Source: Phytophthora quininea (lineage: Eukaryota > Oomycota > Peronosporomycetes > Peronosporales > Peronosporaceae). From it: 64,000 nt of DNA. The notes under the pieces are model-generated. The model searched no databases. It worked only from the letters and a program-made list of their open reading frames with translations, and had not been told where the DNA came from. This document shows positions 10,801 to 21,218 of this stretch, piece after piece. The number at the start of each line of letters is the position of its first letter. Within the stretch, counting starts at the first letter, position 1. The DNA lies in NCBI GenBank assembly GCA_011947345.1, contig JAAVTG010000568.1, forward strand, positions 496,001-560,000, read 5' to 3'. Made by a program: the position numbers and the translations under genes.

Positions 10801-11535
10801 CCCCATGCTGCAAGCAAACATGAACCACACAGCAGTTCCATCGTTGGGACACAGAGCTCCAGTGGAACTTTTCTGCGGCTTGCCCTTGCCTTCGCCGTTG
10901 GCATTGTGTATGAACAAGAAGCAGAAAAGATCATGCGAGTGCCCGAGCAGCCCGAAGCCATAACGAATTGGCTAGGTGAGCTACGGAAAAGCATTCAAGA
11001 TCTCCATAAACCGATGAGCATTGAACGTGCTCGACAGACTGAGCGGAACAAGAAAATGCAAAAATATGCCCGACGCCCAAATTTTGACGTCGGTGACTAC
11101 GTGCTGCGATCGCGGGTCGACCAAAAGCACAATGACAAACTCTTGGTTACGTGGGTGGGCCCCTATCAAGTAACCAGAGCGGATGCACACTCTTTCGCCG
11201 TCCGACACTTGCTGACCGGAGTGGAAATGGATGTCCACTCCTCTCGGTTGAAGTTTTATGCTGACAGCTCCCTCCAAGTGACTGAAGAGCTACGGGACCA
11301 CATAGCGGCCCAAGGAATAGTTTTGGCAGTCGAGGAGCTGAAGAAAGCTCGGTGGTCCAAGGACAAGAAAGACTACGAAGTCCTCGTCGGCTGGAAGGGG
11401 CTCGAGCCGATCGAAGACTCATGGGAAACTGCAAAGCAACTGGGCAAGGACATACCAGCGCTGCTGCACCATTTTGCCGCAGCATCTAAGAACAGAAAAC
11501 TACAGAGGCACATCGCCTCACATACCAAGCTTTAG
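7768..11535 (+). pseudogene. Pol polyprotein (PR-RT-RH-IN-chromodomain), interrupted
   Basis: Domains in order: aspartic protease with the DSGA active site (FCADSGADRSG, about 7950-7990); reverse transcriptase with the polymerase motif LLVWIDDLLLFA near 8990, where Trp-Ile-Asp-Asp replaces the usual Tyr-X-Asp-Asp start; RNase H (LTNASDSGWSVLV, YCDHRNLVYLF); integrase with an HHCC-like region and the DDE core (WISDQGSHFKNE, YSPWINGSVERANRD); and a chromodomain (YEVLVGWKGLEPIEDSWE) near the end. Lesions: an in-frame TAA at 9043-9045 inside the reverse transcriptase, a frame change near 10445, and one back near 10890. The two frame changes compensate each other. Chromodomains direct integration to heterochromatin marks, which fits the repeat-rich surroundings. 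Confidence 0.88.
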
Positions 11536-11620
11536 GACGGCCAACGGAGAGGCCGCCGCTCAACGCACAACCGGACGTGCGGTGCTAGCAAGCATGAGTG
11601 GCTAAGGCTTGGGAGGGCAG

Positions 11621-11817
11621 TGTAGTGGTAGGTTGGTTACAGACAAGCCTCCGCCCACTCACGGAGCATCGCATGACACGCGATGCTAGGCTGGCAGAGA
11701 TAGGAGTTAGGAAACCACCATCAGGCCGACTGGCTGCGCCTGGTGGCATCACAATACATTTGGACTTCCAGGAAGCGCCAGCTTCCTAGCAGTGTGTTCT
11801 TCGTTGAACTCACTACA
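11621..11817 (+). repeat. 3' LTR
   Basis: The 197-base copy of the 5' LTR directly follows the purine-rich tract at 11611-11620. It is followed by the right target duplication gcggt (11818-11822) and then by the interrupted helicase sequence. Confidence 0.93.
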
Positions 11818-12330
11818 GCGGTCGACGGTACTGTATCCGGAAGCGGTAAAATTCCGCAAAAGGTTCCAATTGTGTCGTTCGCGATGACGCCCATCTCGAG
11901 TAAGGACGAGTGCTTTCAGATAACCATGCACTGACATACCAACATATAACAGTATCATCGGAATGCGAGCCATTTTATCGTCGTTTGCATTTGCCAGATT
12001 CTCCATTACTTGTTTTGACTGTCTTGCAGCTACAGCTCCATATTCGTAAAGTTGTGCGCCATGCATACGAGAGCAATACCAAAAACCATTTCGTGATTGA
12101 TACCACAGCAAAGGATGTTGGTGCAAACGACAATGGGACAAAAGTAGCCCTCCCTGGTTGAATTCGTGTGTGATCGTCATGGCCAGCTTCCACACGGGTG
12201 TTCAATAGACCCAAATCTTCTTGTGAGACCCGTTCCCCTAAAATGTTTTCAAGTATTTTCATGAAGACGGCGCAATATCGACAACGCATTTTTGCGTAAA
12301 GAAATCCATGGAGTTTATGGATGCGTATGG
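11818..12330 (-). pseudogene. PIF1/Helitron-type helicase, upstream part
   Basis: Reading the minus strand from 12330 down, three frames in succession give helicase segments: FMKILENILGERVSQEDLGL with LLNTR, then PIVVCTN and MVFGIALVCMAHN, then MGVIANDTIGTFCGILPL. These match the order of the PIF1-type helicase region before motif V/VI. The sequence stops at the right edge of the retrotransposon and continues at 6607 with KPPDLLF. There are at least three frame changes, so this was a pseudogene already or it decayed after the insertion. Its upstream limit near 12330-12360 is uncertain. Confidence 0.6.
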
Positions 12331-12359
12331 AAGTGTATAGTGCTGTGGGCAAGCAGGTT

Positions 12360-13680
12360 TGGTCAGCCGCAAGAGGCAAGAGAGCAGTCGACCGATAGTG
12401 ACACCGGTGGTGGCCGACGGCGACGAAACTGAGACGGAGGGCAACTGGCAAAGCGACGAATGGGGAGACAAGGTAACGGACCAAGACGGACGGATACACG
12501 ACGTGTAGCATGATGTAGCATGGTGTAGTAGACGGTTGTGGACAAGTAGCTGGTACCTTGAAGTTGTGGCGGCTGTAGAAGATCGACAGTAGGCGTTACG
12601 GCAGACACGTATAACGGGACCAAGTGGAGTCGACTGGGTGATGTGAAGTAAGCAGGTAGAAGACTGGGAGTGGACGACTGGAGCAAGAGGTGCACATCGA
12701 GTGTCAGGAGCGAGAAGCGGTGTGATAAGAAACACAGGAAGAGTGTGAGCAAAAGTAGCAGTAGGAAGGTACTAGGGGGGCTCTGCGGCTGCGGCCTGGC
12801 GGACTCTGCCGGCAGTCTTGATTTGGGTCGGTTGGTGCAAGATAAAGCGGCTAACAAGTTGCGTAGTTTAGCGGCCGAGAGGGTCGGCCACTAGCAGACT
12901 TGAGGACTAGGGTGGCGCCGCGAGAGGCTACAAGGGAGGTAGCACGCGAACCTCGGTGATATTGCGGTCGGCTATCGACGTGGCAGGGCCGGATAGTATT
13001 GCGATCGGTCATCGAAGCACACAGCCACAGGTGAGGGAGACAGCAGTAAGGAGGGAAGAGGAACGAAGTGGCGGACACAGGAGACAGAGGACTCGGTCGG
13101 TGGTTTGCGACCACCGGGGATGAAATAGGGTCGTGTGTGGGCCCACCCGGCCGTGTGTGTCCTGGTACCGTAAAGAGTGAATCCTTGTGGAGTAAGATGA
13201 CTCTGGGGTTCGATATATATATGCATGTGAGTGAACCAGCCATATTTGCGGAGGATGGCTGTCACCGTGCTGGCGGGACGGTGCCGATAATGTCCTCAGC
13301 CGTAAGTCGTCTCTGTGGACACCTGTTGGTTGGAGCCTTCGGTGTAGCGCCGTCAAGGAGGACGGTTATGCGTGTTGACGTGCCTGTTCCTATGAGTGCC
13401 CTACGTGTGTGGATCCTGTGACCTGCTGTGCTGCCCAAGTCGTGGGAGTGGTCAAGAGAACGCCGACAGCGCATATCCAGCGTGACGTAGTCGTTTAGCA
13501 TCAACCTGAGGCATCCCAAAGCCTGTGCAGAAAGGAGAAACCAGGTTAATAAATGCTACAGTGTCAAATGGTAATCTGAGGTTACTGCTGTAAAATCTTT
13601 GTCGACAAGCACCCCTGTGTACCATACAACGTGCATGGGATATGCTACCTTCAAATAAATTACTTACAGCGATTATGTTG
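12360..13680. other. Unassigned, probably repeat-derived tract
   Basis: About 1.3 kb with overlapping frames on both strands but no recognisable domain. The run gatatatatatgcatg near 13217 resembles a TATA box, and ttaataaatgc near 13547 resembles a poly(A) signal, as in a solo LTR. I could not find matching ends or a duplication. Confidence 0.4.
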
Positions 13681-13682
13681 GC

Positions 13683-13746
13683 TGTTCGCTAGTTGAGTTG
13701 CTGTCGTTGACGCGGTAGATTAAGGGTTCAAACCCCTTCGCCATCA
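13683..13746 (+). other. tRNA-like (SINE head or tRNA relic)
   Basis: There is a perfect A-box-type match tagttgagttg (13690-13700) and a T-arm with a 5-bp stem and 7-base loop (aaggg ttcaaac ccctt, 13722-13738), spaced as in a tRNA. The 3' acceptor strand cgccatca follows, but the 5' strand does not pair with it, so it is not a working tRNA. Confidence 0.3.
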
Positions 13747-13959
13747 CTCGGAAAGTGAAGTCACCTTTAACAGTGAAGTCTTGGTGCCAAGAAGGTAGGT
13801 ACGCCTGCTTACGTCCCCTCTGTTTAATGCAAAATGATACGCTTTATTTATTGAAAAACGTTAGGTATCTTTTGACATGTAGTGGACAATGTTGCAGCTC
13901 GATAGCTGATTTATTATTTCTAACAGCTTTTTACTTCATCTTCTGTCTCGTCGGCAGGC

Positions 13960-15226
13960 ACTTCACGGTGATATGATGGCACTCTAGTCTTCCTAAACCC
14001 GCTCACAATTATAGATTCCTTTGGTACGTCCCAGCTTGCATTCAATCATCCCACCACAATATCTCGTTTCAGAGGCGTCAGCACAAATCTGCCTTGGTTG
14101 CCTCGGTTTTGTAGAACTACTGCATAGTATCCAAGGTGTTACTGCCGGAGCCGCAATTTCAGGGGCTTCATCTACGCAATTTCGGCAGACCGGCAAACCG
14201 ACGTGGAGCCACCCGGCCTCTTGAGGATTACGACGTTCAGCTTCTTGGCACATGCGTTCACATTATCTGTCCAGTGGTCGCTGAAGTCGTCCCAGATTAG
14301 AAGGACTGGGATGTCGAGGTTTTCGCGTTTACCAAAATGAAACCTAAGAAATCCGATCGAGAGGTCAAAATTTCACCAACCTTTGCTGTTACAGTAGATC
14401 AGCATTCCTGTTGATGCTTGCATATTCTTTTCCTTCTTCAACAGTCTCTCCCAAAACCGTTTTGTTCTGCTCGGTTGCGCAGCTCTGTGGCCTTGACACA
14501 TGATGGAGGTTGCTTGAAGACTAACATTGGAGCACGCATTAAACCACGAGAGTCAGTAGGCAGCATCGCCGTGACGCGGCATTTCACCTTGCCGCTGTTC
14601 CGAACCCAAACCGTCCGTGTCACAGAATTATGGACGGTCTGTGTCGCAAGGTGCTCAAAGTTCAACGCTGTTTGGTTTGCGTTGTAGACCTCTGTGAGGC
14701 CGTACTTGAACATCATGTCTTGGACCTTCTTCTTGAACCTAGCGAGCGTCGCTGGGTGTGTGCGGGCCAATTCGTGTGCGTCGTTGCAGCGACAGTTGAT
14801 ACGTCTTGATAAATCGTCGTCTCCACGATGACGACGCAGAGAATTCATTGCGAGTCAGACCGAAATCAGGTGCAACGACACGAGCCTGCATCTGCAGCAT
14901 AAGCGGCGCAACAGGAATATCTTCGCGCCGTAGATCGCAGACCCAGAATGCCAGTTGACCCTCAACCTCACGAGTTAAAACGCGACTTCTTCCCGCGCGT
15001 GGCATCTTAAAAGATGCCCGTTTCCTTTCGTTACTTGCTCTACAATGACGTCTCGGTCTTCATGGCACTTTTGCAGCTGGCGCATCTTTGCCTTGTGCTC
15101 CTCGCCTCGGAGTACTGGGTAAAATCTCGTGACAGCTGCAGTCATGCCGTTCTTCGTGGCGAAGCTAATGATAGCAATCTTTCGCAGAAATCTGACCTCA
15201 AAACCTTGGGTGTTAGGGCGACCCAC
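13960..15226 (-). pseudogene. pogo-type DDE transposase relic
   Basis: Minus-strand frames in order give a helix-turn-helix region (KIAIISFATKNGMTAAVTRF), a second CENP-B-type HTH (EGQLAFWVCDLRREDIPV), the DDE core (VYNANQTALNFEHLATQTV, WVRNSGKVKCRVTAMLPTD, then LLIWDDFSDHW), and a tail with VPKESIIVSGFRKTRV. This matches the pogo/Tigger type found in many copies in Phytophthora. The first catalytic Asp is Asn here (NANQT instead of NADQT-like), the third acidic position lies in a broken region near 14170, and frames change several times. I saw no terminal inverted repeats. It is a dead copy of about 1.3 kb. Confidence 0.65.
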
Positions 15227-15948
15227 GCAAAACAGATGCGCCGGAAGCTACAAAATGATGCACTGGTGAAGTAAAGGCGATAGTAATATATGGGTGGCAG
15301 CTGATAATTTACAAAGGTGCCTTTTGATAAAATATGATAGATGACAGGAATTCTGGCGCTGTGATTGACTGCAATTTGGAGTACTGGTTCTACAAGGGGG
15401 CGTCTTACGATAAAGGATTTACGGTATCATGTACATCGCGTATGAGGTACCTGTGGTATTAGGAGTAGATCACCGATAGGCATTGCGTGCCTGCTGCTCA
15501 TGCATTTTGCTGGAGTAGCGACATGGACCGGGGAATGGAATCTATTCAACCCAATACAACTGATTTGTTATTGGTATTTCATCAATGACCACCAGCACCA
15601 CTCTACTAAATTTTGCTTTCATGCTGACCGTAGGCGGAGCGAGAGACTGAAATTCCGAGCGCTATGCTTTTTTATTCTTCGACATTAATCGCAGCAGCTC
15701 TGGCAAACGCCAATTCCTCGATGCTACCAGGACGTCCCCATAACGCTGTAAACGCTAGTGAGGCATCTATCACCGTAGACTTATCTCCTTCACCACCTAA
15801 GTACGCGATCATTTAGGACTTAATCTCATTTGATGTAGCGATCCAGTCTACAGGAAATATTGGTTCAAAAGTGTGTATTCAATGTCTTTGAAATAAGCGT
15901 AAAGCAAGCGACGAGCTGCAACATCAAAGACGACATGTTACCAAAATT
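15227..15948. other. Non-coding tract
   Basis: No frame longer than about 60 codons with protein-like content, and no repeat structure that I can support. Confidence 0.4.
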
Positions 15949-17895
15949 TCAATAAAACGGTAGTGATGTTGATTCCCACTGAGGCGGTCCACTTCGTTGC
16001 TGATGTGGAACCGGACGAAAGCACTCGTCGAGGAACTCGAGTGTTATCTTGGCATCGGGAAACTGCGGTATGAAATCGTCTGTGCGGATACAATGTATAC
16101 CATCATTGGTGGTTGCTGCAGAAGTAAGGAGATTTGAGTACGAGTCGAATCCAAAACACGATGCTTGCGAAATACTGGTCAGGGGAGTGTAGGGCTCACT
16201 GATCGATTGAGGTAGCATGGATAGTTTTGGGACGCTGGCAACAATTGCCGATGAATCACGTGCCGACTTTTCTATGGATTGTCCTGGGTTACCGGTCGGT
16301 TCTGGGCCATATTTTTGATTAGGAACATCTCCTTCCGACACATATCCAGACTCATGGTCAGCCAACAAATCATTTCCATTTGAAGTCCACGATGTTGTTG
16401 CTGGACATTTGTTCTGCGCAACATGTCTTCCGCTGATGCATCGTCGTTGCCGTTATCAGTCCGATAGCTCGATAAAAATCATGGAATTGTGATTCAAGCG
16501 GCTGCAATCGTAGCTCCCATTTTGAAAAAATGCCCGATATACAGGGATAGCAGACTGACCTGATAGCAGAAGCGTTCTATTTCGATGCGGAACAATGTGA
16601 GCACAAGACGTGGTGTCAGCGGTGGCCTTCCGTTAGGCTCAATTCGGTATCAACACCAATTTTGCATCATCAACAGTTTCTTTTAAATGGGCTCCTCCTT
16701 AATTGCAATATTGTAAGCGCCAGCGGAGTCTAGGAACACCGCGAAAAACGGATGAAGCTGCCCGACGTTTCAGCATTCCAAAAAAATTGTGCCGAGCGCG
16801 CATACGTGCCTTGCTTGACCCGCTAAATACGGACTCAAGCACACGCAATCCTCTTGTTAAATCGATGACTTCTTGAACCTCGTCTGACGGCAGATGTGGT
16901 TTTATACCCTTCGCCCAAGCAGTGGCAAGATGAGCTAAATATTTTACTGCCTGTTGAATCGTACGCTGTGGTCTTCCAACCGCTTTCAAGGCGTTATGAT
17001 TCACATTGACTTCCAGATGTAGTGTCCGTCCAGCATTCTCAGATGGCAAATAAGCAAAAGCCAACAGCATGAATGTATGATGCTTCTTCAAATCAATGGT
17101 CATACACTGAAAGGCAGTGAAGTATCACTTCCATACCGAAACGTGAATTACGAAAGATTCTTTTGCCCCTCCCATCCCATCCACACACTCACACACACAA
17201 CCTCCAGGAAACAATGTCAGGATCGTTTTCATGCACGCTTCCCAAGTTGATGTTGGGACGTAATCGTCCGACTTTCTGACAGTTACATCTGTAGGTGACC
17301 CAAAGCGAGGAGGTATGACATCACTGGAGTCCGCGATCCACTTCCGTTCTATGCTGAGATTGCTTCCATCATCGACGTGTGAACCAAAGCCCGAGTACGT
17401 GCTTTCATCTTAAATATTTTTAACTGCCCCGTAGTCGGGTGAATGTTCTTCCACCGTAGAATTATGGTATAACCCGTTCGATATCGATGATGAAAATATT
17501 GAGTACATACAAAAACAAAAGAATTCGCTTTCCTTGGCGTCGAAACCTCGCCCAGACTGCTTTTAAAAAGCCCATGAACCCTTGACCGTCCTCCGGTAAG
17601 CGTTTGTACTCATGCTGGCGTGCATTCACCGTCGCCTTCGCGTAGATAGCAGCGTCTGTAGCCCACGTGACAGCTGGGTCTTCGATGAACAAGCGTCTAA
17701 CACCTTCAAAACAGCGTAGCCTTCACGCACCGAAAACGATATATCAATGGACCCCTTGCGCACTACCCTGCAGTCTGTCTGCGGCTCGCCAATCTTAATC
17801 GTCACGACTGCATCACAGAGAGAGGGTAACGCAGGCAGATCGGCCGCCATCGCGAGATGTGTGCTGCTGAACAGTTGGCGAAAGACAAAATGCAT
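15949..17895 (-). pseudogene. Degenerate minus-strand ORF group of unknown family
   Basis: Four minus-strand ORFs lie in one row: 17895-17626 and 17692-17462, then 17103-16699, then 16368-15949. Their composition is protein-like, for example GYAVLKVLDACSSKTQ, AIYAKATVNARQHEYKR and FMLLAFAYLPSENAGRTLHL. They look like pieces of one broken gene of about 600 residues, with stops and frame changes between the pieces. I recognise no catalytic motif. The place in a transposon-rich tract suggests a mobile-element protein, but a decayed host gene cannot be excluded. Confidence 0.35.
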
Positions 17896-18771
17896 ATTTT
17901 TGAATAACGAGTTCTTTAATTATGCACAACGATTACTGCAACGAGTTGAGGACGCAAAATACGTGAATATCACACCCTAACTGCAGGTACATACGTACTT
18001 GGCTAAAGAATTGGCAGTCTCAACCTGGCATTAACCCCAACAAAATTTGTCTATAAAATAAGGACAAAGTCGGATCGCCGTCGCTGAGAATCGCTGAAAA
18101 TTCTTTACGCCGTTTTAAGTACGATTATTTTGCCGAGCATCTGGGTTGACACTCAGATTACATTTACCAGGGTGTCATTTGACTTGATTTTACAATGGTT
18201 GTGATGATTTTTTTTTTACAAATTTGATTTTCTATCGTGTCATTAGGGACTGTTTTGTGCGAGCTGCTGCTCACCGATTATAGAGATTGAAAGTACGAGA
18301 TGATGCAGCTGGCAAGTCGGAACGCTGGGCTATCTTGCTGTGTTAGTTATATATTATATCCAGTGATGTTGAGGCACACGAGCCTCCCGGAAATTGGTCA
18401 TAAACTTTGTCCATAAATGAATCTTGTTAGGGTTTAGGCATCTCAATCTAGCACACTCTGACGGTCAAGCAGCGAGATCAAGTTGGCGGCCACCACATCA
18501 CTATCTTCAAATAGTTTCCCTTAGTACTTGTTGTAGCCTTATCTCTAAGGCCGTTCCACGCTTCTCGAATCCGCTTAGCGATCATCGGTCTTCCAGGAGG
18601 ACTAAATTTGATTAAAGAAAAATTCTAACCAGGAAAAGTTCTTTGCTCTCACCTTTAGCTGAGAGAACAATTGCCCAAATGTCATTCGTTCAGCAAGAAT
18701 TGTCTTGCTTGGCTATTAGAGGGCTCTATGTGATTCGCAAACATCTCCAAGTTGCCGGTCTCCACTCCTTT
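17896..18771. other. AT-rich non-coding tract
   Basis: No supported gene. It contains a poly-T run near 18210 and short AT-rich stretches. Confidence 0.45.
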
Positions 18772-19326
18772 CTACAGCATTCCAATATAACGATGTGGGT
18801 TCTTGAGGCTAGTTCGGAATTGATTGTTGGCGAGCAGGATGGTCTTGCTCTCCTGGGAGTTTTTCGAGAGCCTCGCCACGATCGCGTTCGACACGGCCTC
18901 GTTCTTATACCACGCCTCGAACAATCTGATGAGCACCTCGGGGTCGAGCAGTGCTCTGTTGATTCTTTCATGGGCCGTCTCACGCCTGGCAAAGTTCTTG
19001 ACCCGGTCCATGCGCGTCTTGAAGGTCTGGATGAGCTCCTTGTTTTGCGGACTCTTGGAGAGTACGGCCACAACGTCGTCCGAGAGCGCCGCGTACTTGC
19101 CCCACGACGTGAAGCGCTCGTCCATCTTGACGGCGTCGTTCATAGCCCTGTTGATTCTTGAGGGACCGATCAACTCGTCCATTTATTGGCGTCGATGGCC
19201 CTATCTTCCGAGATGTAGCTGTGTAGGTTTATAGACAGGCTGATGGATCTCTCAGTCACTACAACGACGTCGTTGACGCTGAGGAGAGAACATATCGGCC
19301 ACGAGCAAGAGGCGATAAACACGCAT
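18772..19326 (-). pseudogene. Possible secreted effector relic (helical C-terminal domain, broken signal)
   Basis: The ATG at 19326 opens MRVYRLLLVA, a beginning typical of oomycete secreted effectors. The hydrophobic stretch continues in the neighbouring frame (ICSLLSVNDVVVV), so a single-base break is likely. Downstream, an ORF ending at 18772 (136 codons in its longest form) encodes a helical, charged domain with two similar halves: KYAALSDDVVAVLSKSPQNK near the start and NAIVARLSKNSQESK further on. This fits the helical repeats of RxLR effectors. I could not find a clear RxLR motif; the region where it should lie crosses a frame change. The effector call is inference. Confidence 0.4.
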
Positions 19327-19949
19327 GATGGACACACGTCGAGGGAGAAACTGCAAAGTGGAGACTTACGGACAATTCGATCGCCGGTGATCGCCCCCAT
19401 CTTGAGCTAATGAGCCGGACTCATTTTCCGCACGTCACGATGGCGACCACAAATTGCAAACTCGGGACTACTGTATCTCCACGGTGTGAGCATACGACGA
19501 CTCCGATAACCCAATAGCACTGCTGTCTCCAGCTTAAGCAGGTTGAGCGGGCGACGCCGATGATAGCTTGTGCCTTCATTGCGATTGTGTTTTCCATCAT
19601 CCCCCACTAGGGATGGGAAAATCGGTTGGTCGGCGTTTTCGAATCGACCACGCGCTCGTGCACAAATAAAACTCGCATGAGGCGCTGGCTAAGGCGACAG
19701 CAACCACCGATACTTGAATGACCTTCATCTTGGCTTGACTAACTTGATTTGGTGTCTGCTACCACCGGGACAACCTAAAGGTGACTTGCCCACTCGATCA
19801 GGGTTTTCATCAAACGACAAAGCGCTTTGATTACCAACGTCGCGATCTGCTGCTGTAAACCACAGCACTGCCATTTTCCCGCCAACAATCACAGCGTTAT
19901 TTTTTCCCGCGGCACATGAACATTTATTTGACGTATGCACCAGTAGCAA

Positions 19950-20123
19950 TCACCTTTTAAGCGGGAGGGATGTAGCCTCCTTTTTAGTCACGGCGATCAT
20001 CTCCGCGGTAGTAAACGCTTCATCCATGCCGCGGCCCGGTGGCGGCGAGGATTCGTATTCACACAGCATGTTGGCTTGAGCGAGACACAGCGCGGCGATC
20101 ACCAACAGTTGGCTCAGCTTCAT
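19950..20123 (-). CDS. Small secreted protein (57 residues)
   Basis: The ATG at 20123 starts a clear secretion signal (MKLSQLLVIAALCLAQA). The mature part is about 40 residues with one Cys, a Pro-rich patch (ESSPPPGRG) and a basic end. A good oomycete core promoter match lies 43-61 bases upstream on the same strand (20166-20184). There is no RxLR motif. Small secreted proteins of this size are common in oomycetes and may be apoplastic effectors or cell-surface peptides; the role is unknown. Its signal is similar in style to that of the small protein at 24109, but the mature parts do not align. Confidence 0.6.
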   Translation of the reverse strand: MKLSQLLVIAALCLAQANMLCEYESSPPPGRGMDEAFTTAEMIAVTKKEATSLPLKR

Positions 20124-20165
20124 CTCGAGCAGGTGGGTCTGGGCTTGTGGTGAGGCAGTGTTGGA

Positions 20166-20184
20166 CGAAATCGACAAGTGAAGT
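20166..20184 (-). promoter_or_regulatory. Oomycete initiator plus flanking promoter region
   Basis: On the minus strand the sequence reads cttcacttgtcgatttcg. This combines the initiator (TCAYTYY) with an ATTTCG-like flanking box, about 45 bases before the small secreted protein's start codon. Confidence 0.55.
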
Positions 20185-21218
20185 TACGAGGATTCCTGCA
20201 CTCGCTTGGAGATTGTCAATCTCAGATTGCGAATACCATTTTAACCTTCGTAATCTGGGGAAGCCATTGCCGATCTACTACCATTTCATTGTGAGATTAA
20301 CACTTGCTGTGCAAATGATTCTTACAGTTGTTCGTATTGGAAGCATTAGTGTCTTGGTGGTGAAGCCAAATAATCATGATTACTGGAAGCGCCGACCGAT
20401 CTCCCCATCCTAAGTAAGGCGTGAACTGGAGACAGCCTACAAAAACGTTGTATTCTCCTTGGTTCCGGGTGAATCCGAGAGCGACCGCAATTGTTTGGGG
20501 AAAATAAACAGTGTATTTGTACGCACCAAGTGACCCTAAAGTAAAACGGGAAGAGTCGCGACCCAAGTCGCGACTCCGGACTTGGTATCACAAGATAATT
20601 GGTTAAAATCGTTTGATATCTGCGGATAACACAGTTTGGGTCATGAATTAAATACTACAGCATCTTGGCGAAAAACAACTTTCGTCGCATCTCCCGCGCC
20701 CCCTGATAGCTGCGCTCGCCCTACCGAGGTAGCCTCTCGTACTCTCGTACTCGTTCTCTCTTGCCTAGTTCACGACTAACGCTGCATGCTCTACGTGTGT
20801 CTGCTGCTGTTAGGTGCTGCACAAAGGGAGAAGATTCGAGTCTCCCTGCAAATTGCCAGCACACTCAGAGACGGATGAGAGTACAGGTGGTGCACCGACG
20901 AGCTGGTGTCTACATTGTGAAGCAAAGTCAGGCATAAACCCCTTCAGTCGGCCAGTGTTTTCCTGCCAAGGGCGAAGATTGGTTCCACGCCATCGGCGTT
21001 TAGTAGCTCGATCTGGCACTAAGACGCACACTGCCCCAAATGAAGGTGATCTAAAGATCTGTCGGGCCATCGCGTTGGTGCTGGACTAAGGGTGCTACCG
21101 CGTTCTGCTTTTCAAGAAAAGCGACACGGAAGCTTCGCTGCAGATGGGGCGATATCCTCGACAGTCCTTTGGCCATGTCGTGCAATGTAAGCAGTCAACA
21201 TTACTATACTATTTTGTA
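20185..21218. other. Non-coding tract
   Basis: Short frames only. A plus-strand ORF at 20814-21089 contains CLHC and a basic stretch but matches no family I know. Confidence 0.4.

Larger units (their letters stand above)
6608..11817 (+). mobile_element. Ty3/gypsy chromovirus-type LTR retrotransposon
   Basis: The element is 5210 bp long, bounded by two LTRs of 199 and 197 bases that begin with TG and end with CA, and flanked by the duplication gcggt. Inside are gag with a zinc knuckle, then protease, reverse transcriptase, RNase H, integrase and a C-terminal chromodomain, the order typical of Ty3/gypsy chromoviruses. The LTRs differ only in two homopolymer lengths, so the insertion is very young. 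It sits in the helicase pseudogene, in opposite orientation. The pol frame has one in-frame stop and two frame changes. The copy looks recent but, as read, cannot make a complete polyprotein. A purine-rich stretch (gggagggcag, 11611-11620) before the 3' LTR is the likely polypurine tract. Confidence 0.95.

Noticed and set aside
20800..20870. B-box-like gattcgagtct suggesting a tRNA or SINE
   Set aside because: No proper T-arm geometry and no A box at the right distance.
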